This document shows, in pieces, positions 49,318 through 60,502 of a stretch of 64,000 bases of DNA (its first letter is position 1; every line of letters begins with the position of its first letter). Origin of the DNA: Flaveria trinervia. Its lineage: Eukaryota > Streptophyta > Magnoliopsida > Asterales > Asteraceae. The position numbers and the translations under genes were made by a program. Below the pieces are notes generated by a model. That model was not told the origin of the DNA and ran no database searches. It was given only the letters and a program-made list of their open reading frames with translations. The DNA lies in the NCBI GenBank assembly GCA_025506515.1, contig CM046451.1, positions 69,424,930 to 69,488,929 on the forward strand, written 5' to 3'.

Positions 49318-49481
49318 CATAGAAGGGATCAAATGAGAACTAGCTTATATATATATATATGTATATATTTATATATAGACATCTATATATATATAGATAT
49401 GTATATATATATATGGGGGAGGGATCAAATGAGAACTAGCTTTTTTATCCCTTCCCTATATATTTATGTATATATATATAG
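48998..49481. repeat. Duplicated inverted-repeat unit (2 x 242 bp)
   Basis: The arm aagctagttcttatttgatc starts at 48998 and again at 49240, so a 242-bp unit is present twice. In each unit the arm is answered by gggatcaaatgagaactagc after about 65 bp of TA repeat, making a long hairpin. A third arm in the answering orientation follows (49180-49200, about 49421-49441), then ttttttatcccttccct. It could be a MITE-like element. I see no clear target duplication. Confidence 0.75.
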
Positions 49482-50258
49482 ATATAGTAGAGAATATGTA
49501 TAGTGCCTGAAGCAACCAAAGTCTTTCTACATGCATGTTGTATAAGTACTGAAGAAGAATGCTTCGGAAGTTTAACACATGCAACAGAAATATTTGAAGT
49601 GTGAAATCTTCTGAAGCCAAGACGAATATCTTCCGAAGCCAAAGATGAAGTCTTTCGAAGCTTCAAAGGCAATGTCTTCCAAAGCTCTACACTTGAACAC
49701 AGATTTCTTCCGAAGACTTTTCCATAAAGCTGGACCCCTTTCCGCTGCAACTCTGTAAAGTCACCAACTTAAATAAGTTGGTGAAAAGGTCCATGCTTTT
49801 GGTAACTATACATTGAGGTCTTGAGTCTGTAAAGTTTCTACTTCATGTATTTTATCCTTTTTGAAATAGATAAGGATGTGAGCTATGGCATGTCATAGTC
49901 ACAAAGTCAAAAAGGCAATCTGCCTTTTGCTCTACAATGGATTTTTATTTGAGTCTAGTCAATTGTATCCAGCTGGCTTTCATAGTATGGCCGGTTGTAG
50001 GATCTTGTATAAGTATATCATGTTCTTGTAAGTATATTCATATGGTTTGTAACACTTGTAATAGAACATTGAGAAAGCAATATACTACAATCTTGATAAC
50101 CATCTCCCTGTGTATCTTGCTCTTGTGTTCTATCTCTTAATTACTTATGTTCTTAGTGTCTTTACTTGTGGTTAATCCAGTTCACTATTTGATTAAGTTT
50201 AGTTACTCTCCTCTTTGTGTTGTTATGTTGTATTTGACCGCCCTTCAATGGTTCTGCA
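49482..50258 (+). repeat. 5' LTR of copia H (outer end uncertain)
   Basis: It ends cttcaatggttctgca at 50258, before the primer site. The left end is near 49490. Its U3 has about six degenerate copies of cttccgaagcc (49560-49715). A perfect hairpin with arms tcaccaactt and aagttggtga is at 49761-49784. Confidence 0.7.
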
Positions 50259-50260
50259 TT

Positions 50261-50272
50261 TGGTATCATAGC
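50261..50272 (+). other. Primer binding site of copia H
   Basis: tggtatcatagc, one base from the usual tggtatcagagc. Confidence 0.85.
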
Positions 50273-50341
50273 ATTCAGGCTCTTGATATAAGATCTCACC
50301 ATCTTAATATCCCTCACTCACACAAATACTAAACTTTTCAA

Positions 50342-52281
50342 ATGGCAGCCATTTCCAAAACTGATATGGAAACTGAAACCATGAACAAGTCCCCACTGAT
50401 CACTCTAGATAACTTTGACACCTGGTGTATGAGAATGGAAGGTTTTATGAGGTCTTTAGACTCAAGAATGTGGGAGTCTATTGAGAATGGACCTTACACA
50501 CCAAGCACCCCCTCTGCTACTGGTGGTAATATGATCCCCAAGGCTGTGGCAAACTACTCTAATGAAGACAGGAAGAGAGTAGAGATTGATAGAAAAGCCA
50601 TGACAGCCCTTCAGACTGCTCTTCCAAACTCTGTATACAGAGGTTTCAAGAAATGCAAAACAGCTAAGCAGTTGTGGGATGCATTGAAACTGATGTATGA
50701 GGGTTCCTCTTAAGCTAAGGAGAACAAGAATGACCTTTTGAAGCAGCAGTTTGAAAACTTCATGTTTAAAGCAGGTGAAACCATGACTTAGCAATACTTC
50801 ATGTATGTGAGATTGTGGATACCCTTATGGATGGAGGAGTTCCTCTTGAGAACAAGGACATTGTAAGGAAGTTCATGCCCTCACTTCCTAGGTAGTGGAC
50901 ACACTACTGTGTGGTGATCAAGAGGTCTGAGAATCTCAAAACTCTTACTCTGACAGGGTTATATGGATTCTTAGTGGCTACCAGATGGAGATGAATATGC
51001 ATGGTTCAGCCCTGCATGTGGTTGAAAGTGATAGCATAGAACCCCAATATCATCTCATATGCTACCCTGACAACTCACCTAAGGGCCCTCTCATCACCTT
51101 CCCAGAGACACCAAGGGAAAACTACACTCAAGGAAGCCCATTCCAAGAGACAAGTTCTTCTCAAGCCTTCGTGGCTTCTGATGAAAGTTGTGGTAGCTTT
51201 CTGTTTGCCCTTGAAGACCTGGACTGTATCCATCCAGATGATCTGGAGTACATAGAGATAGTCCAGTAGATGGCTTTTCTCACTCATAGAGCCAAGAAGT
51301 TCTACAAGCAGAGTGGAAGGAAGTTTCCAAGCAATGCAACTAGTGGAAAGTTTGGCCCGGACAAAGGCAAAGTCAAGTGTTACAACTATAACTTGATGGG
51401 CCACTTTGCCAGGGAGTGTAAGGAACCTAGAACAAATGGTGTCCAAACACAGTCCAGACCCAACTACACTGATAAAGCTCCCCAAAAGGAGAAGCCAAAG
51501 CAGCAGACTACTATTGCTGTTGAAGATGGAGGCTTTGACTGGAGCTTTTAGGTGGAAGATGCTTCTCCAAACCAAGCACTGATAGAAGATCATGATGAAG
51601 CCAAGGTATTGGAACATCTCTGTACCCCTGAATGCATTGCTAAATTTAATAGATAGAGATCCTGTAACTTGGAGATGAGATTTGATCTTGAGTCGTTAAA
51701 CATTTTAAAAGTTGATTTTAGAAAGTCTAAATTGATTATAAATTGAAGATAGAGGACTTAGAGAAAACAATTTCAGTTCTAAAACATGAGCATACAAATT
51801 TTAGGACTCAAATCAAGGATCTCATAACCAAGCTGACTGAGTGCCAAGCTGAGCTTGTGATCAGCAAAGCCAGGGCAGACAAGTGTGTTCTTGAAGAACA
51901 GACCTTTAAGAACATGATATCCTCATCCTTGCACAACAAAGTGTGCTATCAAAACAAGCAGGGACTAGGATCAATGAGATAGCTCTTAGACACACAATCT
52001 TGTCTGTAAGATCACCTAGGTGTGAAACTAGTGAAGATGAGCTTCCTCTCATAGATCCTTTGAGTGAAGAGAATAAAGAAGTGATAGTGAAGAATTCCTC
52101 TGAGAAGAGTGAAGAGGATGATTCTAAAAAGGGTCACTATACTTCTAAGGATAAAAAGAAGATTGTGATGACCAAGTCAATGAGGAAGAACTTGATTAGA
52201 AAGAGCAAAAGAAAAGCTAGGAAGACTCAAGAGATCAAGGCTACTTTTGACTCCAAGCATAAACAAGTTTTTATCTGTTAG
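50342..52281 (+). pseudogene. gag: gag of copia H
   Basis: A true ATG at 50342 begins MAAISKTDMETETMNKSPLI. The capsid has TLDNFDTWCMRMEGFM, DSRMWESIENGPYTPS and KQLWDALKLMYEG. Stops at 50711, about 50788 and 50894 and frameshifts follow. The knuckle KCYNYNLMGHFAREC (about 51376) has Tyr for the second zinc Cys. A coiled-coil part (51743-52281) has KIEDLEKTISVLKHEHTNF, then acidic and basic blocks ending KATFDSKHKQVFIC. It is related to the Gag of F, which faces away from it. No protease, integrase or RT follows. Confidence 0.87.
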
Positions 52282-53467
52282 AATTCTTGAAGACCTGCCA
52301 AGAGGTCGTAATGGATGGGGAGAATGCACTATCTACCACAGTGCAGGGGAGTACAGTCTTCATCACTCTGGCTATCATCAACATGCATCTTTAGCTGGAT
52401 GATGAAGAAGGTGAGTTGTTCTTCCCAAAAGAAGCTATAAATCATTCTTTTGAGCAGATGGGTTATGAGGGAGACTACTCTATCAAGACTTTCAGGAAAG
52501 GGAAAGTCTCATCCTAGTGGAACATGTAACATACTTAAACTGGGATAGATGAAGCCTAACATCTTTAAAATACTAAGAAAGGCCACTGTTGGGTTCTCTG
52601 GGGTAGAAACAACCCTGGTCCCAAAAATTTTAGAGCTCATTGCTCAAGGTGACAACCTAGCAGCACCAACTAGTGTTGAACCCACACCTTCTACATCTCA
52701 ACCACCTAAACAACCACAAATCAACCTCACCTACCAATGAAAATCCAAATGAACCCTTACTCAGGCTATTCAGCCAGTGTAAGTCCCTATACACTCAACC
52801 ATACATGAAGAAGTGGACACTAGAGCTCCCACTTCTCTTGAGGAGCAGACCACTCCCGTCTCTTCAAGGATCAGTGTTGAGGTTTCTCATGCTCAGCCTG
52901 ATGAGCTCATCAGCCAAACTGCCTTAAGCCATCACTCTGAGTCTCAACACTCAAGTGATCAACCTTCAAGGGAAAGTTACCATCCCTAGCCTTTAGATAT
53001 CAACCAACCAATCCCCAACCTTGATTTATACACTGATGAAGATCTAGGTTTCAGTTAGTACCATGATTCTCTCTTCTTATCCCCTACTCAATAGAAATGA
53101 GTACTTCCGAAGCTCCAATTTCTAGCCCGCATCAGTCACCTACCACTAACGTGGACACTACTGAACCTATTCAGGATGTCCATATGGAAGAGGCTCTCAC
53201 TTTTGAAACTTATTACATCATTAAGACCTCAACCATGGCAACTCAGCCCACTGACATCTCAATTGAGATTGCTAGTGAGCAGAGGAAATCCGATAGCCAA
53301 GAACCTGGAGCTGGTGGTGAGAGTGAGGACTTTGGTCCAATCATCTCATCCCTAAATCATTCTTTTGATGAAGATGAGGGGAATTTCAGACTAAAGGTGC
53401 AAAAACTATCTCAAACATGCACCTATTTAGTCTCCAAGGTTAGTCACCTTGAATCTCAAGTGACTAT
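52282..53467 (+). pseudogene. Accessory ORF of copia H, first part
   Basis: Directly after Gag comes the accessory protein type that SIRE-like elements carry after pol. Visible pieces are TVFITLAIINMHL, DDEEGELFFPKEAINHSFEQ, MGYEGDYSIKTFRKGKVSS and KPNIFKILRKATVGFSGVET. Then come Pro/Ser/Thr-rich parts and 53097-53467 (MSTSEAPISSPHQSPTTN, SLNHSFDEDEGNF, TYLVSKVSHLESQVTIV). Stops and shifts interrupt it. Gypsy I enters at 53468. Its function is unknown. The jump from Gag straight to this ORF means the whole of pol has been lost. Confidence 0.75.
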
Positions 53468-55590
53468 TGTAACACCAGGTTATTTCCGTTAAAGCCAAAG
53501 AAAGAAGAAAAGAGAAAGAAAAGAAATAAAGTCCAAAGTCGAGGGACCGAACTTGCCAAATGGGAAAAACTTGAATGAGTGGGGGTATAAGAGGGAGAAG
53601 GCAGCCCACACCCTCCCCCACACTCACAATTTTCGGGTGTAGAGAGAAAAGAGGAAGAAAAGTGGTCTCAAGCTTTGGTTTTTGTGGATTCGAGCGTGAA
53701 AGTTGAGGTGTAGCGGGTTGGATTGAAGCTCTACTCGGCGGCGTTGTTTGTGTGAGTTCTAGTACCCGTCTTTTACATGTTTTAAACTGATATGGGGCTG
53801 GAACACATAGTAAAACCTGTTTTGTAATGTGTGTGTTGAATCTATATGTATGTCTTTGTGTGTGATGCGAGTGGAGTTTATTTTCGTGCTTGTCTATGCT
53901 TGAATGGTGTTGTCGTGTGTGTTTCTAGGGTTTTGGATGGATGATTTGGGCTTAGAACAGGTTTGAGTAGGTTTGGAGGCCAAAAGTGCAGATTGGGTTC
54001 GGGATGAACTGTATTCTGCATCAGCTAGGGCTAGGCGACCGAATGGCATGTGACAGGAGGCCATATAGCCGAAAGAAGTACGACTAAGGTTCATTAACAT
54101 GCGAGTCGTGCGACTAGAGTCCATAAGCTTGTGAGTCGTGTGACTGAGGTTCAATCACATGGGGGTCATACGATTGGGGTCCATAGGCCTAGGTCCATCC
54201 GCATTAGGTCCATTCGCACAGGTGTTCATCCGCATTAGGTCCATTCACATAGGATTCATCCGCATTGTGTCCATCCGCATTGGGTCCATTCGCATAGGGG
54301 CCATTCGCCAGGTGTTCATCAGCATGGTGTTCAGTCGCCTGAGAGGCCATGCGAATGAAGAGTGCTCATACACCCAAGTAGGGCTTGTGTACCCGAGGGA
54401 ACATAGTTTATTTAATGACTTTTGTGGAAAGTGCAAATGTATGTTTTGACGTGGAAGGTTCCTGGGGGTTTATATAAGATGACTTTTGATGCCATAGATG
54501 TTATGTTGGGCATGGATGATGATGATGTGCGATGTTGTATGTATGACGATGCCCTGTATGATGATGTTGATTGTGTATGCTGATGTTCCTTATTATTAGG
54601 TATGATTATTTCCCTTCGCTTTACGTGGTATGTTAATGAATGAAATGAAAGTATTATGTAACGTAAAATGGAAGATAATGAAAAGAGGAACATGACAAAT
54701 GAATGCACGGATTAATGAACGATGGAAAGCAAAGAAAGTCTTGGAAGCCTTGTATGTCAAAACACGCCCAATGAAGGGTGTTAGTCCAATGGTGTGTGGG
54801 TTAGCTACCCAGAAGGATGCACATCAGGATCTTTCTTTGTGATTGACCATATGTATAGAATCTTTGTCGCTTACCCTAGATACTTTGGCCAGGATACTAT
54901 GCGCCATGACGGAAGGTCTATGATAGACTTAGGCTCAGTAACCGCTTTATGCATGATGGTGGGTATAGCACATGACAATGGTATGCCTGAATTTATCCTT
55001 AGGTACTTTGGCCAGGCTGTTGTGCGCCATGACGGAAGGTCTATGTTAGACTTAGGCCCAGTACCCGCTTTATGCATGACGGTGGGGTAAAGTTCAAGGC
55101 ATTGATGGAATGAAGTGAAGTAATGAATGAACGTATGTATGAAAGTAAGAATATATGAATGAACGAAAGTTAATGAAGGAATGATGAAGATAATAATGAT
55201 ATTATCTATGTGTACGTATGATGTATGATCACATACAAAAGTAAAGGTGGTTTTAATGAAAGTAAGTATGTTTTGTTATAAAACTAGAAGTCACTCAGCA
55301 ACGTTGACTTTTATGTGTTTCTAGTTGGCAGGTAATGTTGCTGAGGATAGCATGGGGCGGCTACTCAGCTCCTTTGGATGGCATTCTTTTGTTTAATGTT
55401 TTTGCATTGTAATGTGAACGAACGATGTTTTTAAATGAAAGATTGTATTAACTTGCAAAAGCATTTTTATAAGGAAATGAAAAGTTATTTTAATATTCCG
55501 CTGTAATGTTTATGTAGGTTAAATGTAAAGTTATGTGTTTTATGTGCAATGATTTACCAACTGTAAGCGTCCCAGGACTGGGGCCTTACA
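53468..55590 (+). repeat. 5' LTR of gypsy I (2123 bp)
   Basis: Starts tgtaacaccagg and ends ctggggccttaca. It has the TATA-like tataagag at 53586-53593, a word array with gagtcgtgcgactag and ccgcattaggtccattcgca (54060-54350), and two copies of a ~122-bp repeat (ggccaggatactatgcgcc at about 54889; related at about 55011). Confidence 0.93.
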
Positions 55591-55593
55591 AGT

Positions 55594-55610
55594 TGGTATC
55601 AGAGTCAAAG
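55594..55610 (+). other. Primer binding site of gypsy I
   Basis: tggtatcagagtcaaag, one base from tggtatcagagccaaag. Confidence 0.92.
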
Positions 55611-55940
55611 TTTAAATGAAACGTGTAAAGTTTCAAAATAAACCTAAACTTAAACTGAAAATAGGATGGAAAAGGAAGGGATGCCAGTCTGAGTAGCTGC
55701 ATGCCATCAGGTATTTTCGTAATATAAACCGGTATTACGTGCGCATGTTATGTGGTTATGTGTTGTTTGTAGATTTAAATACTGATGTACTCAGGATAGG
55801 TAATGCTTGGGGTATGAAGATTAAAGTAAGTGGGTAATCACAACTAGCCACTATAATTAGGGACTTACTATACTTGACATAAACTAAGTTGTTCCCTTGA
55901 ATGACCATGTTGGTGTTTGAATCTTTCAGTGTGTGTATGG

Positions 55941-57121
55941 ATGGCTGATGGGAGATCTTCAAAAAGTTCACGTGGTGGAGATCTTGGTGCTGAACCACGG
56001 GTTACGAGATAAAGACCCGGAGTTGAAATGGTGGTTCATGAAGAACTAGAGACCCCTCATCTAGAGGGTGGTGATGAGATTGCAAACTTAAGGCCTCGGT
56101 GAAAGAGGCTGTGGTTGAAGAGGTGCATCAGGTCATGGAGACAATCTTACTGTCTGTGGTGACCGAAGTTATCAAGGCTGTGAGGGAAGGAGAAAGGAAG
56201 GAAAGAAGTAGACCTACGGGCAAAAGAAGACAGCTCGAGACTAAGACGGTTCTGTCTGATGACAAAGAAGAAGAGGAAAAAGAAGAGCGTGCGCCAGAGG
56301 CAGTACAAAGCTGTAACTACGGAGCATTCCAGTGTGCAAGCCCCCTACTTTTGATGGTAACGGCACCGCTGCTGCTGCTCGCCGATGGGTGAGTGAAATG
56401 GAAGTTGTTTTGAACATCAGCGAGTGCCGGGAGGATCAGAAAATGAAGTTTGCTGCCCACTCTTTTATGGACTTGGCTCTGTGTTGGTGGGATAATATAG
56501 TCCAAGCCAAGGGCAGTCAGGCAATTAGGAGGATGAGATGGTCTGAACTGAAGCAGTTGGTGATTGAGGAGTTCTGTCCACATAAAGAAATGGACAAAGT
56601 CGAGAGAGTTCCTGCAGCTGGAGGCGGGAACCATGACACATCAGCAGTACACCACCAAGTTTAATGAGATGGCACGGCTGGTGCCTGATCAGGTGACACC
56701 TCTATCACAAAAAATTAAGAGGTATATTCAGGGCTTGCCAGCGGATATTCGCAGGCACATGATCTCTGCCCGACCGAGCACGTTTAGGTCGGTGGTGGAT
56801 TTGGCAGAGAGGTTGTATGATGAGAGAGTTGTGGTGGTGGTGGTGGCTAAAGGTAGGAAGAAAGGGGGTGGTGACCGGAATTGGAATGTGAAAAGGTTTG
56901 GTCGAGGTAGTGCCCCGACGAGTAAAAAGAAGGCACGGGTAGATGACCGTCGTGTGGTCACATCTGGTGCAGGATCGAAGAAGTGTGGCAAATGTGGAAG
57001 AGAGCATATCGGTGAATGTAGGATGGGATCGAACCTATGCTACAAATGTGGGAAGCCTGGTCACATAGCGAAGGACTATCTTGTGATCCAAGTTTTAACT
57101 GTGGTGGAGAGGGTCACATGA
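55941..57121 (+). pseudogene. gag: gag of gypsy I
   Basis: ATG 55941 begins MADGRSSKSSRGGDLG and meets a stop after about 23 codons. The frame 56099-56392 has an acidic linker and CNYGAFQ. The frame 56332-56664 carries the capsid (KPPTFDGNGTAAAARRWVSE, LCWWDNIVQAKG). The frame 56564-57121 has YTTKFNEMARLVPDQVTPL, RYIQGLPADIRRHMI and then knuckles. The first knuckle, CGKCGREHIGEC, is short. The second, CYKCGKPGHIAKDY, has lost its last Cys. The third, NCGGEGHMSRDC, stands in the next frame. At least two frameshifts break the gene. It closely resembles the Gag of gypsy C. Confidence 0.88.
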
Positions 57122-57770
57122 GCAGGGACTGTAAGAAGGCGAGGGCTGAGGGTTCCGGGGTGAAGAAGGCTGGAGGAGAAGGACCGAGGGCGAGCTCTAG
57201 GGCATTTATGATGATGCAGGAGGAAGCTAGAACGAACCCTGATGTTGTGTCAGGTACTTTTCTAGTAAACCAAACTTTAGCCTCTGTGTTATTTGATTCT
57301 GGTGCTAGTAAAAGTTTTATTTCTGCTGCTTTCTATGCTCAACTGCCTATTAGTAGTAGGAGTGTTGATGCGCCCTTTGATGTAGAAACTACCATAGGTA
57401 AGTCTACCAGGATTTCTGAGATGATAGAGGACTGTGATGTGGAACTAGAAGGTCATAAATTTCCTGTTAGACCGTTCGTGATGACCTTACGTGGTTTCGA
57501 TGTAGTTCTTGGGATGGATTGGTTAGCGGATTATGAGGTGAACATTGTGTGTCTCAAGAAGATGATTCGTGTGACAACACCTGACGGGACTAAGGTGATA
57601 GTTTATGGGGATTGGGTCACGACGATCCCGAAAGTAATCTCAATGGTGGTGGCGGGAAAGTGCATGAGGCATGGATGTAGTGCCTACTTGGCCTATGTAA
57701 AGGATGTAGAAACACCAACACCATAACTGTCGGATGTACCGGTTGTGTTTGTCTTTCTAGATGTGTTTAC
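57037..57770 (+). pseudogene. pol: Protease region of gypsy I
   Basis: The open frame 57037-57726 runs from the third zinc knuckle into a retropepsin. It has SVLFDSGASKSFISAAF (catalytic DSG at about 57295-57303) and later LRGFDVVLGMDWLADYEV. The active site is intact and the 230-codon frame has no internal stop. It ends at a stop after TPTP (57724-57726), before the RT. Confidence 0.88.
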
Positions 57771-59014
57771 CGAGGACTTACCCAGAGTGTCGCCTGACCG
57801 AGAGATCGAGTTTCAGATTGATCTGATACCGGGTGCCCAACCTGTTGCCAAGGCACCGTATCGTTTGGCTCCCATGAGATGAAAGAGTTGATGGAGCAGT
57901 TGCAAGAGCTGCTTGATAAGGGGTTTATTAGACCGAGTATCTCTCCTTGGGGTGCTCCGGTAAAGAATTGATGACTTGTTTGATCAGCTTCAAGGTGCCA
58001 GTTGGTTTTAAGGATAGACCTTCAATCTGGTTACTATCAGTTGAAAGTGAAGGAGCAGGATATCCCTAAAACAACTTTTCACACATGTTATGGTCATTAC
58101 GAGTTTCTTGTCATGTCTTTTGGTTTGACCAATGCGCCAGCTACTTTTATGGATCTATTGAAACGAGTATGTCAGCTGATGTTGGATAATCAGTGATTGT
58201 GTTTATTGATGATATCCTGATTTATTTGAAGAGCAAGATTGAGCATGTCGGTCACATTCGGTAGGTTTTGGAGACATTGAGAAAGGAGAAGTTGTACGCC
58301 AAGTTCTCCAAGTGTGCGTTCTGGTTGCGCGAGGTTCAATTCTTTGGTCATGTAGTGAATCCTGATGGGATTATGGTGGACCCGGCAAAGGTGGAGGCGG
58401 TGATGCAATGGAAGTCTCCAAAGACGCCATCCGAGATTCGTAGTTTCTTGGGTTTAGCGGGCTACTATAGAAGATTCATCCAAGACTTTTCTAAGATTGC
58501 TTCTCCACTAACTAAGTTGACTCGAAACGATGTGAAGTTTGTATGGGGTCAAGCTCAAGAGAAGGCGTTCGAAGAATTGAAGGCCAGATTGACTCAAGCT
58601 CCTGTTCTGTCATTACCCGATGGGAGTAAAGATCTGGTGGTTTATTCTGATGCTTCGTACTCGGGGTTGGGGTGTGTGTTAATGGAAAGAGGAAAGGTTA
58701 TAGCCTATGTATCCCGACAGTTGAAGGTTTATGAGGTCAATTATCCTACTCATGACTGGGAGCTAGCAGCAATGGTCTTTGCGCTAAAGATTTGGAGGCA
58801 CTATCTTTGTGGGATGAAGTGCACCATATTCACTGACCACAAGAGCTTGAAGTACTTCTTTGAGCAGAAAGATTTGAACATGAGGCAAAGACGATGGTTG
58901 GAGCTTATAAAAGATTATGACTGCGAGATCCACTACCATTCGGGCAAAGCCAACGTGGTAGCGGACGCCCTTAGCAGAAAAGAGAGACCCAAGTCGATTC
59001 GGGTGAAAGCTTAG
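57771..59014 (+). pseudogene. pol: RT and RNase H of gypsy I, with RT deletion
   Basis: RT homology begins with LIPGAQPVAKAPYRLAPMR (about 57820). At 57960 the sequence goes from WGAPV almost directly to IDDLFDQLQG. About 30 residues of the RT fingers, including the charged VKKKDG-type block present in A, are missing. The active site FIDDILIY at about 58204 is intact but in another frame. RNase H (58268-59014) begins with the RT thumb (AKFSKCAFWLREVQFFGHVV). It has VYSDASYSGLGCVLMERGKV and YHSGKANVVADALSRKE in an unbroken frame of 248 codons. Confidence 0.9.
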
Positions 59015-60470
59015 CAGTTGATCATGACGTCTGATGTGATGAAGCAAGTAAAAGAGTTGCAAGATGAGGAATTGAAAGAAGATCATCTTAACTCTAAAAG
59101 AATGAGAGTTTTGGTTGCGAAATTAGGTGAAAACACGCTTGGTGTTAGAACCTGATTTGGACGAATGTGGATTCCTCGTTTTGGGGACTACGCATGAAGA
59201 TTATGGACGAAGCTCACAAGACTCGATACTCCATTCATACCAGTGCCACAAAGATGTATCAAGACATGAAGAAAGATTATTGGTGGTCGGGTATGAAGCG
59301 TAATGTGGTGGAATATGTGAGTAAATGCCTTACTTGTCTACAAGTGAAGGCTAAGCATCATAAGCCGTATGGGAAGATCCAACTTTTGGATATACTGGAG
59401 TGGAAGTGGGAGCACATCACCATGGATTTCATTATGAAGCTACCACGTACCCTGAAAAGGTATGATGCCATATGGGTGATAGTTGATCGTTTGACAAAGA
59501 GTGCTCAATTCCTACCGATCCACAAGACATATTCATCCGAGAGGTTGGCGGATCTATTCATCAAGGAAATTGTAACTCGTCATGGTGTGCCGGTGTCTAT
59601 TGTGTCTGATCGTGACACCGGTTTACATCTAAATTTTGGAAGAAATTCCACGACGCGATAGGGACGAGGTTACATATTAGCACGGCTTATCATCCTCAGA
59701 CAGATGGTCAGTCAGAAAGGACCATTCAGACGTTTGAGGATATGCTTTGTACTTGTGTTATCATTTTGGAGGAAGTTGGGATGACCACTTACCGTTAGCT
59801 GAGTTCTCATATAACAACAGTTATCATGCCAGCATTGGTATGCCACCTTATGAGATGCTATATGATAGGAGATGCAGCACACCCATGTGTTGGGGTGCCA
59901 TTAGTCAGAAAGAATTAGGAAGCATCGAGGTAATCAATGCTATGACAGAGAAGCTTGAAAGGATCAAAGACTTCATGAAGGCAGCCAAAGATAGACAGAA
60001 GTCATATGCTGATAAACGACATAGACCGATTGAATTCCAGGTGGGAGACAGGGTCATGTTGATAGTCTCTCCTTGGAAGGGTATTTTTTGGTTTAGAAAG
60101 CGGGGCAAGTTAAGCCCAAGGTACATAGGGCTTTTTCGAATCATTGCTCGAGTAGGAGAGGTGGCCTATAGACTGGAGTTACTAGATGAGTTAAGTGGAA
60201 TTCACCCAACATCCCATGTATCTCATCTAAGAAAGTGCTTAGCAGACGAGGATATGATTGTACCACTGGAGGATATCAAGGTAGATGAACGGCTCAATTA
60301 TGTGGAGCAAACAATGGCAATCATTGATTGAAAAGAGAAGAGGCTGTGGAATAAAGTGGTTCCTCTTGTGCGTGTACAATGGAAGTACATAAAGGGATTC
60401 GAGTCTACGTAGGAGACTGAAGAAGAGATGAGACAGCATTACCCACGTTTGTTCGAGGAATAACAGATTT
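59015..60470 (+). pseudogene. pol: Integrase and chromodomain-type tail of gypsy I
   Basis: The zinc region is at 59200-59340 (HKTRYSIHTSATKMYQDMKK, CLTC). The core has MDFIMKLPRTLKRYDAIWVI, VDRLTKSAQFLPIHKTY and SIVSDRDTGLH, with a frameshift after it at about 59625. The Glu motif TDGQSERTIQTFED is at about 59700 in another frame. The frame 59747-60331 has SYHASIGMPPYEMLY, SPRYIGLFRI and HVSHLRKCLADEDMIV. After a stop at 60329 the tail reads VVPLVRVQWKYIKGF and MRQHYPRLFEE, a chromodomain-type end. Confidence 0.9.
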
Positions 60471-60488
60471 CAGGGATGAAACCAATTT

Positions 60489-60502
60489 AAGGGGCGTGGA
60501 CT
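60489..60502 (+). other. Polypurine tract of gypsy I
   Basis: aaggggcgtggact, directly before the 3' LTR. It is interrupted by pyrimidines, as in other gypsy elements of this type. Confidence 0.85.

Noticed and set aside
48998..49481. Complete TIR DNA transposon
   Set aside because: There is no transposase and no target duplication. The arms repeat in both orientations, so the ends cannot be fixed.
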